From Niebla homalea (taxonomy: Eukaryota; Ascomycota; Lecanoromycetes; Lecanorales; Ramalinaceae), in contig JAHGAU010000018.1 of NCBI GenBank assembly GCA_019925105.1, positions 1,083,663 through 1,147,662 on the forward strand: a stretch of DNA of 64,000 nt, given 5' to 3'. The notes beneath the pieces are model-generated. The model saw only the letters and a program-made list of their open reading frames with translations, did no database searches and had not been told where the DNA came from. Shown here one piece after another: positions 42,601 to 54,284 of the stretch. How positions within the stretch are numbered: the first letter of the stretch is position 1; each line of letters starts with the position of its first letter. The position numbers and the translations under genes were made by a program.

Positions 42601-45600
42601 TTTATTGGATCTTCGCCTTAAGCGGAGGGCAGCTTTATAATAAGATAATTTACTTTTATTAAAAAACTTTTTATTTAAAGTCTTTTTCTTTTAATTAATA
42701 ATTAATTAATTTAAAACTTCTTAATTAAAGCTTATTATTTATTTTTTACGTAAATTTTAAAGTCCCCCCTGTCTTAATATAATTAATCGCTTATACGTTA
42801 ACGGTCACAATTAAAACGAACTTAATAATTTTCTTTAAAATTAATTATAATAAACGGGGCAATTTTTAAATAAATTAATAAAATCCTTTACGCGTAAGAT
42901 TAAGAGGTTATTAATTATACTTTATTATTCTACGTATCCGTTAATAATTTATAAGGATTTAGTTATTTTATTATATTAATAAGCATCCGATATTAATTTA
43001 AACGATTTACGTTAATTATATTAGTTTCTTATCTTTATTTATCTATAATAATATTTAGATTATTTTCTATCTTTATAAAATCGATTAAATAAAAAATTGA
43101 CTTAATCCGGTTAAACTTATAAGTTTGCCTTAAAGAAATATAATTAATTAAGTAATTACGAGAAGATTTTACGTTTCTCGCCATAAATATAACCCTCCGA
43201 TTATTATATATTATATTAAGTAAGCTTTAAAGCTTTTATACGTTTTAAATATATTGTTTTTATATAGCTTATTAATATTTTATCGTTATATTTAATTAAG
43301 CTCCCCTCCTAAATTAAGTTTAAATACTTATAGTTATATACCTTTAAACTTTAAAAAAAAAAATAAGGGTATAGCTTTAACCTTATACTTTTTTAATTTA
43401 AATTACTTAAAAAATCTGCTTAACGATAAGTATTATTACTTTATCCGTTTCGTAATAGATAATATAGGACTTCCCCGTATTACTATAACCGTTTATTATT
43501 AATATTACGTCTTTATTATTTAGGAACGGTTAAATTAGGGGTTTTACCTTATTATATATATTATAATTAATAACTTAAGCTTAAAATATATAATTAAAAT
43601 TATATTTATCCGGCTTTCAAGGGGACTTATCCTTAATAAATAAATGATTATTACGCTTAAAATATAATAGTAATATATTCTCCTCCTTTAATTAACTGGA
43701 TATACTTAACGATAACTCAGTACCTTTAATAATCGAAAGGTTTAATTAAATTTAAATTATAACTTTTATCCGGTATTATATAATAAATAGTTTTTTGATT
43801 TTCCTGAAGTAACGAACTTAGAAGGCTATAAAAGTTCTTCTTAATGATTTATAGCTAATTTAAAGTTAATTATTTTATATTTATAAAATAATATTTCCCG
43901 ATTAAAGATTAATTATTTAGGATTATAACTGGTTATATTAAGTCTATAGTATCGTATTATAATTATAAAAATTAATCTTTTTAAACTTAAGATTAACGAC
44001 TTAAGATTAAAATTAATCGTATTTAATCTAAAGTATCATATTATAAATATAAAGTCGGGTATTTTCAGATTAAAATTTAATTATTTAAGATTAACGTTAG
44101 GTTATTTTAATTTAAAGATTAATATTTATAGATTAAATATTAACTTCTTCTTAATAAAGTTTACTTACTTAAGTTTCAAAAGTTTATTTTTAACTCTTAA
44201 GGTCGGTAGTTTAAGTAAGAAGCTTAACTTTATCCTTTTAAAATACTTCTTCTTATATATTAAGCTATACTTTATTAATCTAATAAATAGTACGTAAGTA
44301 TTAGGGATCGTTAAATACTTAATTAAAAGCCAGATTCTTTTTATTTAATAAATTTTCCCGTGGATTATTTAACGAGTATAAACCCAGAGTATATAAAGGA
44401 TTATTATCGTTCTAATTTTCTTAGTTAAGTCCCGTCCTACCTGCTATTAATAAGACTATATTCCTTCTTTTTAACTTTAATATTACTTTTTTATAGATAT
44501 CATAAAATTAATTATATATTTACAATACGCTTCGCATATAGGTATGGTGGTAATCCGTTTAAGTTTTAAAAAAATATTAATAAGATTTAATAAAAGCACT
44601 TAATTTAAAATTTTAAATAAAAAGAAAATAACTAATCAATATTAAAACCCAGAAGATAAGCGTATAAGATTTACTCCGCCATATTAGATATCTTACTCAT
44701 ATAACTTACTTTATATAATAATAATAATTGATAAAAATAATAATAAAACGTATTTATAGTTAAAGATTTATTAAATTTAAGCTTTAATTGTTATTAATAT
44801 TTATTGCCGTTAATATTAGGGTATTAAGTGATCTTATAAGGCGGTAATAACGAAGAAAAGAATTACTCCGATAATAAAATATTATAATAAGAAAAATACG
44901 ATTATTTAAACGCTTTATATTATTCTTTTTAATCGATTAAAGAAATTAAAACTCTTTTAAATTCTATTAATATTATAATCCATAAATAATATTTACGTTT
45001 AACTTACTTTAAATATAAAAGGTATATTTAATCTCTTCTTAAGGCTTTATAGGCTATTATACTGGATTAATACTATTATATAGTCCTCGTTTTTTGGCCA
45101 TTAATTAAAGCCGCGCTTAAGCGAGATTCCCCGTTATTTATATTTGCTTTTTAATTAATCGCGAAGACGGTTAAAGTAATTACGGTTAACTCTTCTACTT
45201 AATTATCCTCCTAAGTATAAGTGAAAGCTAAATAACGTAACTAGATCCGCATATATATAGAAACGAGTTTTTACGTATACTTACTATATAATAGTTATTA
45301 AGTAATTTTAAGGTAAGGAGAATTTTAAAGGGTAATTAAGAAAATAAGTTAAAAAGGTAAGTTTATTAAGTAACGTTAATTAACCCTAACCCTCTTAATT
45401 TAAGTTATTACTTTCTTTAATAAGAAAATCTAAAAAAGTATTTTACTATATTATTGTTTCTCATATTGGCCGTAAAGGGCGTACTTAAATTAGTTAAAAT
45501 CTTTAATTATAGGTCCTTACTTAAAAGGAATTATTATTCTTTACTTAATTAAATATTATTTTAAATGTTCGTTTTTATTAAATTTAATGTTCTTAATCGT

Positions 45601-45700
45601 TTTTAATCTTATTATTACTTCTTATCGCTTAAAGTATATAATTTAAATAAATAAAGAGATACCGCGTTACTTACGCTTCCCTATATTAAATGTCTCGTAT
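42601..45700. other. RIP-degraded region without recognised genes
   Basis: Mutated AT-rich sequence with islands of more normal composition (42,605-42,630 and 45,080-45,260). A short minus-strand frame starting at about 43,182 (MARNVKSSRNYLINYISLRQ) remains open for roughly 50 codons, but nothing identifies it. No transposon family or terminal repeat was recognised. Confidence 0.35.
43845..44150. repeat. Degenerate ~100-bp tandem repeat
   Basis: Roughly three diverged copies of a unit containing a phrase like ATTTAAGATTAA, a TCTATAGTATCGTATTATAA block and AAATTAATC. The two clearest copies begin near 43,910 and 44,015. Low sequence complexity makes the exact borders uncertain. Confidence 0.4.
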
Positions 45701-45717
45701 ATTACTTATAAATATCC

Positions 45718-45878
45718 CCTATTTATACCGTATACTCCGTTATTCCTTTATATTTTTTATAGCTTAATAACCTATTTATACCGTATGCTGCTTTACCTCT
45801 TTATATTATTCTATAGCTTAATAACCTATTTATACCGGACGTTACTTTATTCCTTTATACCGCTTTATAGCTTATTAA
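45718..45878. repeat. Three 53-54-bp tandem repeats
   Basis: Three consecutive units start with CCTATTTATACCG at 45718, 45771 and 45825, and each ends with TTTATAGCTTAATAA or a near variant. Unit lengths are 53, 54 and 54 bases. Differences cluster in the middle of the unit. No coding role is apparent. Confidence 0.85.
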
Positions 45879-46940
45879 CCCAAATTTAATTATCAAGAAC
45901 TTAATTTAATCTCCTTATTAAACCTTTCTTTTTAATATTATATTATTATGTTAATATTTATAGTATTAATATAACTTACCTTACTTTTCTTTATTTAATC
46001 TATACTTTCCTTTATAGAAGCGATAACTAATAAGATCCTGGAGTTATTATAGACGACGCGGTAATTACGTTCCACGATTATATATATGCCTTTATGGTTA
46101 AGCTCGTCCTTTCTACCGCTTATACCCTAAAGGTCGTCTATGTTTTCCTTTATTATTTATTTATCTTAACTGTTTTAATAAAATTAATAAGTATAATCCG
46201 TTTTATAATTATTGAATTTTACTTGAATGCTTTACCTTTTATAATCCGTAACCAGATTATATAGATATTATACGTAAAGACGGTCTTTTAAACCTTAATA
46301 ATTATTAAGACTACTTTCGAATCAATAATAAATCTAAGCCTGGTTAAGATCATTACTTATAGAATAACTATTTATACGTTATATCGTATATATTATATAT
46401 ACTTTACAGTTTTCTACGGACTATATATAAGATTTTAATAGTTATAGTCCGGCTCTTCCTGGGTATATTTTTATAACCTTTATACTATAACCTTTTTATA
46501 GCCTTTATATTAATTTTTCTGGTTCCTTTTAAGATTCTTAGATATTTTATAATTGCTTTACTCAATTTATAAAGTCTTATAACGTCCTACGAGCTAAAAA
46601 CCGAAGGTTAAAAGCGAACGTAGTTATAAACGGGTAATTAAGTAACGGTTTAAAGACTTAATATACCAAATTACGTAACAGAAAAGAGTAACGGAAGTAA
46701 GATAAATAGGTACGTAATCGATAAATTTTTTGGAATAAAGCCCTTATAGTAAATCTTATTACGGCTTAGGGTACTTATGGTTATAAACGGTTAGCTCCCG
46801 GGGAATTTATTTTGGTACGTATATAAATTTATAGCCCTTTCGGCCGCATATCTTCAATAACTTTTTACTTAATCAATAACTTTAACCTTTTTTTTTTACA
46901 TTATTCTTCTCCGAAAAATCGTACGTAAAAGTAGCTAACC
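45879..46940. other. Moderately mutated region, no gene identified
   Basis: GC content is higher than in the LINE cluster and the RIP signature is milder. The minus strand shows partially open frames (for example VPIYLTSVTLFCYVIWYIKS near 46,620-46,700), but no family is recognisable. It may be a degraded gene or DNA transposon. Confidence 0.3.
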
Positions 46941-46946
46941 TGGGCA

Positions 46947-46979
46947 GGTAATAGCGCTTAGGGGTAAGCCGCTATTACC
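46947..46979. repeat. GC-rich perfect hairpin
   Basis: GGTAATAGCGCTTA and its inverted partner TAAGCCGCTATTACC enclose a GGGG loop: 14 paired bases with a single bulged base at 69 within the block. The motif GGTAATAG or close variants returns in both orientations up to about 47,033, inside a GC-rich patch (46,930-47,050) surrounded by AT-rich sequence. Function is unknown; a transposon terminus is one possibility. Confidence 0.75.
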
Positions 46980-47049
46980 ATATAAGGGGTATTAGGCCCG
47001 GGAACGGCCCCTACGGGGTGCATACCCAGGGGTAATAGGCTAGGCGCCG

Positions 47050-47634
47050 TAACCGGTTTAACTTAATTTACCGGACGAAAAACTACGTATATAATATATT
47101 ATTAACGATATTACGATCGGTTCTTTTAATCCATATTAATATTATTAAAGCTATAAATTATTTTAAAAATAAAACATTTAAAGTAAACTTTATAATTTTA
47201 TAAAAGGAAAAATATATATATTATTTCGTATAATAATACCCTAAGAATAACTTAAAAAGTTTATAATAATTAATATTTTAATATTTCCTTCTTCTCTTTC
47301 CGGCGATATTAATAAAGAAAACGGAATTTACCGATTAACGGACGACGATAATAAAATATACGCGTATAAAATACGTTAATTATAGTTACGTCGATTATAA
47401 TTAAGGTAGTCGGTTAAAAGAGGAGGTAGGATACGCCCGTATAAAGGTCGATATTATTTATTATAGGAGGTCCTGGAACAAAGTCGGTATACGTCGTTCG
47501 CCCGAGTTAGTCCACTTTCTCGCCTAGAGGGGTCCATCGCTATCGCAGACTAATATGCGGAAGGAGGGAGGAACCGAAGAATAGGCCATTATAGGTAGGC
47601 GTGGAGGAAGTAATTGAGTGGGAAGGAGTCTTTG
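47050..47634. other. Intergenic sequence grading from RIP-mutated to normal
   Basis: The first half is AT-rich. From about 47,400 to 47,634 composition becomes normal, and the sequence would join directly to 53,425 if the copia element were removed. No gene is supported in this stretch. Confidence 0.5.
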
Positions 47635-47639
47635 CTTTC

Positions 47640-47915
47640 TGATGCACGGGGGTATTCCGCGGTTATGTTGGCAGCCCCTGCATTGGAGACCCTGTCGCAT
47701 AAAGGCCTACTAGACGGCCTTTTATTAATGGTATTACAGGTGCACCGGTGCATAAGGTACGGTAAGTATACGGTTATTAAACGGCCCTTAAGATGGATAT
47801 AAATACGGTCGTTATTACGGTATAATTAAATAAGCATAGTGGTAAACTTAATATAAATAATTTAACTTATTTACTTTTCCCTTATATCTTATACTTATTT
47901 ACGTATATTATATTA
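47640..47915 (+). repeat. 5' LTR of copia element
   Basis: 276 bases, starting TGATGCA and ending TATATTA, a mutated TGCATCA; the intact version of that end is seen in the fragment at 56959. The first ~150 bases are nearly unmutated, while the inner part is strongly RIP-mutated. Compared with the 3' LTR it has about 12 extra bases near 47,675. The primer-binding region would begin directly after it (47916-47932). Confidence 0.92.
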
Positions 47916-50900
47916 AGTTTTAAGCCCGGTTAATAAAATAATTAATTGTAATATATTATTTAAGTAATCGTTTTATTTAAATAATATTCATAACGTTTAT
48001 ATAATTACTTAAGATTATAAAATAACCATAACTTTAACCTTTAATACCCCAATAAGTAACTATAATTATAAGGATACCAAAGAAAGTAACTCGACGTAAT
48101 AATATTTACTTTATTAAGCGTAATACGTATTTTATACTTTTAATAATAATAATATTGAAGATCAAAAAACGACGCTATTATCGCTTAAAGTACTTACTAT
48201 AAGAATTATTAAATTACTTTTAAATATTTTTAAGGAATCCCTTATGAAGTTTACCTTATATAAGCTTTTTAAGCTTAATAATAATAACTTTTATAAGTAA
48301 AGTTAAATTATAAAACGGTTTTTAAAAAGTCATTTATTATAAAGTATCATAAATAGCTTAACCTTATGTTTTTAAGTCCCGTTTTAAGTTAAGATTTAAA
48401 TTATATACGTTAACTTTATTATTAATATATTTATAAATAACGTAATAAAAATATTGAAATTATATATTTTAATAAGTAAGGACGTTATACCGTTTTAATT
48501 TTATTTAACGTAAAATAAAATCCATTTTATAAAAAATAAAAGAAATTTAATCCTTTTATTAACGAAGATCCTTATTATAAAAGCTTAAAAGGATAATAAC
48601 GTAAATAAGCTCGCTATATTTATAAAGAAAGTAAATAAATAAGCATATTGAATTAATAAAGCCGTTATATTAAACGATATTAATTTAAGTTTTATAATTA
48701 TAAACTTATTTTGAAAAATATATAAATTTAGTTTTATCATATATCGGCTTGAAAATAATAAGGATATATTTAATAATAAAAGAGTTATTTAAAAACTTAA
48801 AATAATTAAGATTAATACGGCTAAAAAATAAACTATTAATATCGCGATAATAAAGATAAATAAAAAGGATAATATTCAACCCCGCCGCGTAATAAAATAT
48901 TATAATTATTAGAAAATAAGCTATATAATTAAAAACTATAATAAAGAAAGCGTAAAAGTAAATAATAAAAATAATAAAAAGGTTAATAAGGATAAAATTA
49001 AAAAAGTAAATAAACTCAAAAAATAAAGGGTTTAATCTAAGTTTGCATAAATTAAAAAGGTTATAATTAAGGATAATAAAGAATTTAAAGAATCGAACTT
49101 TATCGTTATTAATAAAAAGAAAAATAATATTAAGGAATTAATATACATATCTATTAATAATAACGATAACCTTATTACTTTTTTAATAAAAAACGGAACG
49201 GCCTTAATAAGCCTTTAAAAAACTTTTAAAACGATAAAGATCTATATAATTTAATTTTATATAAGCTCAATAATAATATTATTATAATTAATCTAAATAA
49301 TCCCGGTTTTTATAATAGCGACGACGAAATAAAAGATATCATTATAATAAACGGTATAGGTAATAAAGATACTTACTTACTTAAAAGTAATTTATATAAT
49401 TAAATATTAAAACGAATACGGAAAAAATACGAGTTTTTTTTAAAATAATAAAAGCCCGGACCCTATAAAATCCAAAAATACTGGTAACGATAATTATACT
49501 TTAATAATAATAAAAGGTAATTCCCTTAATACAATAAGTTAAAATATACCGTCCGAGGATAAAGAAATACCCTAAACCATAAACTCCGGTACCACGAGAT
49601 ATATATATATAAAAAGAAATATATTTCGGAATTTTAAAGAAAAAACCATAAAGATAATAAAAAAAAGTAAAAGCTCTTTAAACTTATCTAAACGTAATAA
49701 CGTAATAATCAAGATAAACAATTAAAACCGTATTCGTATTATAGGTTTCTTACTTAAGATTTAACCTTTTATTTATTTTAACCTTAAAGAATAAAAGTAT
49801 AAATATTACCTTTAATAAACGTAAAATAAAAATTACGTAAGGAGATTAACTTATTATGGTAAAGTACCGGTATAAAAAGCTTTACCTATTTATCTATATC
49901 CGGAAAAACGTTACGTTAATAACTAATAAAAAACATTTAGATCCCGTATCTTATAAATTATAAAGTAAAAAAAGTAAGAAAAATAATAAAGTTAAATATA
50001 ACGGTAATAAGATTACTTAAAGACGTAAAAAGGGTAATAACGAGCTCTTTATAACTTTTTATAACCATTTAAGTTATTTAGATACGGTTAAACTATATAT
50101 TATATATAAAATAGTATTAAGGATATTAAAGATAGCGGCCTTAAAGGACTTTTTCTATAATATATATAAGAATAATAAACTTATAAAAAGTATATAAAAA
50201 TATTATTATATAAAAAAAAAGCCTGGATTTTATCTCTTTAACGATATTTAAGGCTTTTATAATATTAAGGTACCGATCCCCGGAATAATACCCTTTAAGT
50301 ACTATTTATCCGTTATTAACGAGGCTATAAGGTAATTAAGTTTTACTTTATTAATAATAAAAATTAAAGTAATTAATTAAATTTTATCCATTATTAACGT
50401 ACTTAATCGTAAGGAAAATAATATTACCGTTAAGTACGTCTATACGGATAATATAAAGGAGTTTTAAACCCTTAAAGCGGCTATTAAAGAACGTATTATT
50501 ACTATAGAATATATTACGTATTATATATTTAAACAAAACGGTATAATTAAACGGTTTAATTAAATAATTACAATAATAATTTAGTATATAATATACTATA
50601 TTAAATTATTAAATAACTTTTAAGCTTTCATAATTATATATATTAATCAATGAAAATAAAAGCTTTTATTTATAGAAAAAATAAGATTTTTAAGCAATAA
50701 ATAGAGGTAAAATCTCTTATTAATAATAAAAGAATATTTAAGATACTATATAAAATAAGTATACTTAAAGAAATAAAACGATTAAAACTGGATGAAATCA
50801 TTATTAACCGTATTTATTTAAGAATTATATTAAGTTCGTAATTATAAGTTTATATACTTTATAAAAGGAATATAGAGGTCGTTATAAAATTAAAGGTTTT

Positions 50901-53155
50901 TAATAAGAAAACGGTAACGTACTTATTATTACAGTTCGTTATTAAAAATATATTATTAGCCTTAAAGCCGATAACCCTCACCGATAATAATGCGGCCCAT
51001 TATAAGGGTAAATATATATCGGATAAATTTAAAAAACCTAGTAAAGATAAACCTATATTAATTTATACTTATTTAGTTCTTTAAAATAAAGCAGAAAATC
51101 ATAACATAAATCCTATAGATTTTATTTTCCCTTAAATTAACGATAAAATTTTTAATTAAATAAAGTAAAATAGGACAGAGGTATTATTAAAAATTTATAA
51201 GGTAATAAATAAAATATCTATTTAAAAAAAGAATTTAAAAGAACTTATTAAAAACTTTAAAAATATTAAAAATCCCATAAATCGTAAAAATCATAATAAG
51301 AATAAGGCTTTTAACTTATTTTTATTAAAAAGAGTTAACGTTTTTATCCTACTTAAGGATACTTATAATTTTATCCCGGCTTATTAATAAACGGATAAGA
51401 CCTTATTAATACCGGGATATACTCCGGAAGATAGGATAGATATAAACGATAACGTTAACAATAAGCCTAAAATTAACCGTTTTCGTTAAAAACGTTACTA
51501 TTACGATTTTTACGTATTTAATATTAATTTTTATAATAATATTTTTATCATTACGGCTTATATTAATTTACTTATTTATTAATAAGTTATAAATTCTTTA
51601 AATTAACTTAAATAAATTAAAGTTATTAATAAAAAACTTACGAATTTATTATTAAATAAAACCTAAAATTTTATAAATAAACCGAAGGACCGTAAGCTTA
51701 TTAACTTTAAGTAAATATATAAGCAAAAATTCCTTATTTTAGGTTTTATTAATAAATATAAAGTAAAGCTTATTATAAAGGGCTTTACTTAAAAGTAAAG
51801 TATTAACTATAAAGAAACCTTCTTATTTACTTTAAGGTATAAGTTATTCCGCTTACTTTTAATACTTACGATTATCTATAGACTTTAACTATAACTTTTA
51901 AACGTTGTTATTCCATATTTAAACGGTATTTTAAATAAAAAGATTTATATAAATATTTTTAAGGGTATTTTAATAACTTAATAACATACCGGTAAATACC
52001 TCCGTTTATTTAAAGGCCTTTATAAACTTAAATAGTTAAAAAGGATTTAAGTTAAGAAATTTCAATTATAACTTTATAAATTCGGTTTTATTTTTATTTA
52101 GGTTAATCTATACGTATTTATTAAAAGGTTTAATAAAGAAATATATTTAATAACCCTTTACGTTAATAATATTGTTATTATTTTTAAAAGCTTAAAGATT
52201 TATAAATAAATCAAAGACTATTTAACTTTAATATTTAAATTTATTAAAAAAGGCTTATTAAAGGTAATCCTTAAAAAATAAGTATCCCAAAATAATAATA
52301 TTATTATTATAAATTAAATAAATTACGTTATTAACGTCCTTAAAAAGTATCGTATAATAAATTATAATAATATTAATACTTTAATAAATAAATATAAAGT
52401 ATATAAGTAACTTAACTTAATAAATAATAAATAAATTATTATGCTTATTAATAACTTTTTAATAAGCTTATATTCCTTTAAGTTATTATCCGTCCGGATT
52501 TAACTTTTTTAATCTTAAAATTAAGTTAATTTTATAATAAGCCCATTATTTAATATTAAAACTATATAATACAGATACTTAAATACTTAATATATTAAAT
52601 CTAAGTTTATACTTCCGATATAACGACGGCAGATCATTTAAATACTTTATAAATATTACGTTTATTAACGATAAAAATAATAAAAGGTTATTATACGGTT
52701 TTATAATATTAAATACCGGTATACTATACGTATAATATACTCGGAAATAACGTATTATTATTTTTTTTATTATAGAAATTAAATATATAGCGTTTTCCGA
52801 GGGATATAAAGTAAGTATTTAATTTATAAAGTAAATCGATAAGACCGGATTTTCTAAAGGTTACGGGCCTATCGTTCTATTTAATAATAATAACGGTAAG
52901 ATCTCTCTTATTAAAACCCCGAAGAATTACTCGCGGATTAAGTATATTAACGTTTAATATTATTTTATTCGGGAAAAAATATAAAAAAGCTTTATCTTAA
53001 TAAAATATATTAATATTAAGGATTAATTCGTAAATATTATAATAAAGTCTCTATTAAAATAAGCCTTTAAAATAAAATAATTAAAGTTTAGATTATATTT
53101 AATAAATTAATAATAATATTATCGTTATAAATTTATCGCAGCTTTAAAGAAGGAA
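47916..53155 (+). pseudogene. Copia Gag-Pol remnant
   Basis: Polyprotein remnant with domains in canonical copia order. The CCHC knuckle at 48898-48939 has its cysteines and histidine changed to tyrosine (pattern YYNY-x4-Y-x4-Y). Integrase shows TDNIKEF at 50444-50464 and KQNGIIKRFN at 50531-50560. Reverse transcriptase begins with KGFT-Q-K and INYKETF at 51778-51822, and its catalytic box YVDD reads YVNN at 52159-52170. The RNase H region has SLIKTPKNYSRIKYINV near 52,900-52,955. A short purine tract lies just before the 3' LTR (about 53,145-53,155). Frame is interrupted by many TAA codons where CAA is expected. Confidence 0.92.
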
Positions 53156-53419
53156 TAATATACGGGGATATTCCGTGGTTATCTTGGCAGAGACCTTATC
53201 GTATAAAGGCCTATTAAACGGCCTTTTATTAACGGTATTATAAATGTACCGGTCCATAAGGTGCGGTAAATATACGTTTATTAAACGGCCTTTGGGATAA
53301 ATACAAATACGGTCGTTATTACGGTGTAATTAAACAAGCATAATAGTAAACTCAATATAAGTGATTCGGCTTACTCACCCTTCCCCTGCACCCTGCACCC
53401 ATTTGCGCATATTGCATTA
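53156..53419 (+). repeat. 3' LTR of copia element
   Basis: 264 bases from TAATATA (mutated TGATGCA) to TGCATTA (mutated TGCATCA). It aligns with the 5' LTR over the whole length apart from a 12-base gap. RIP changes are concentrated in the inner two-thirds; the last ~60 bases, next to the gene island, look almost unmutated. Confidence 0.92.
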
Positions 53420-53452
53420 CTTTCTTCATTGTTATGGTGGTCGTGTTTGTGT

Positions 53453-53925
53453 TTATGGGTTGAGGAGGAGGAGAGCATGATTGGGGAAGGGAGTCCTTTT
53501 TCGATGGTCTCGAGCTTGTCGTGATCGTCCATCTTGGGCTAGGGGAGGATCAGGCGGTAATTCTTTGACTATGCTCACAATGCCTGGACGGCTCACGCGT
53601 GTTTCGTTGGGTGTTATTACCGCTTTCCCGCTGCCGGCTTCTTTGATTGGAGTCGGCTCCTCTTGATCGTGATTGCGGGTTATTGGTCGGAAGCTCATCG
53701 GTTGATCAAAGGTGACTGCTTGTACAAACCTCTCCCGTGGTTTAGACTGTCGCCGGTCAGACTGCCGTTGTTGTGACTGCTGTTATTGAGATTGCCCTCG
53801 TCTAAACTGCGATGGTCTTCTTCCCAGCCCTCTTTCTTTTCGCTCCAACGAGCGTTCCCATCGCTGACAGTCTTGGTCAGATTGTTATATATGAAGTTTG
53901 CAGCCGGATTGCTAGATGCGCACAT
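53453..53925 (-). pseudogene. Possible broken ORF at left edge of gene island
   Basis: On the minus strand one frame reads from about 53,880 to 53,453 with a single internal stop at 53783-53785 (TAA within a Gln/Arg/Ser-rich stretch, next to several CAA and CAG codons), then through MSFRPITRNHDQEEPTPIKE and a proline-rich tail to a stop. A separate frame, 53925-53695, is open for 76 codons and overlaps it by four bases. I do not recognise a family. A gene fragment that lost one CAA codon to a C-to-T change is plausible; chance open frames in GC-balanced DNA are the alternative. Confidence 0.35.
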
Positions 53926-54172
53926 AGCAAGCGCAACGTAGGTCTTAAGTCGTACAACCTTTAGCTACCATTACCGCTACGATCATCGTAACTATGTTCA
54001 TTTTTTTTCAGTCGCGTGTCAGGATATAGGCGATGTGGGTGCTGTAGAGTCATTACACTGAACAAATTCTAGCTGAAGGTTGAACTTTGGCGGGACTGGA
54101 TGTTTGCCGAAAAGGGTCATCATCGGAGAATGGTTAAGCCGCTCCTAAGGCAGTGACGCAATCTGAATGTTC

Positions 54173-54201
54173 TGTTTACGTTTTGTTTATCTTTTGTTTA
54201 C
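54173..54201 (+). promoter_or_regulatory. Three phased TGTTTA boxes upstream of the gene
   Basis: TGTTTAC, TGTTTAT and TGTTTAC start at 54173, 54184 and 54195, exactly 11 bases apart, and end 83 bases before the start codon at 54285. TGTTTAC is the reverse complement of GTAAACA, the core recognised by forkhead-type regulators. The regular spacing puts the boxes on one face of the helix. Binding is inferred, not shown. Confidence 0.5.
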
Positions 54202-54284
54202 ATGTTCCCTCACAACACGAGATGCATCTTTTTGAACATGTGCATTGCTCTTACTTATGATGTGAACCCGTTCTCACTGCCCCA

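Larger units (their letters stand above)
47635..53424 (+). mobile_element. Complete but inactivated Ty1/copia LTR retrotransposon
   Basis: The element body is 47640-53419, flanked by the 5-bp target duplication CTTTC at 47635-47639 and 53420-53424. Order of features on the plus strand: 5' LTR, Gag zinc knuckle, integrase, reverse transcriptase, RNase H, 3' LTR. Integrase preceding reverse transcriptase identifies the copia superfamily. All coding regions contain RIP-type stops and Cys-to-Tyr or Asp-to-Asn changes, so it cannot move on its own. It sits at the left edge of the unmutated gene island. Confidence 0.95.

Noticed and set aside
47614..47802. 62-codon plus-strand ORF
   Set aside because: It runs from the flank into the unmutated part of the copia 5' LTR; LTRs do not normally encode such a product.
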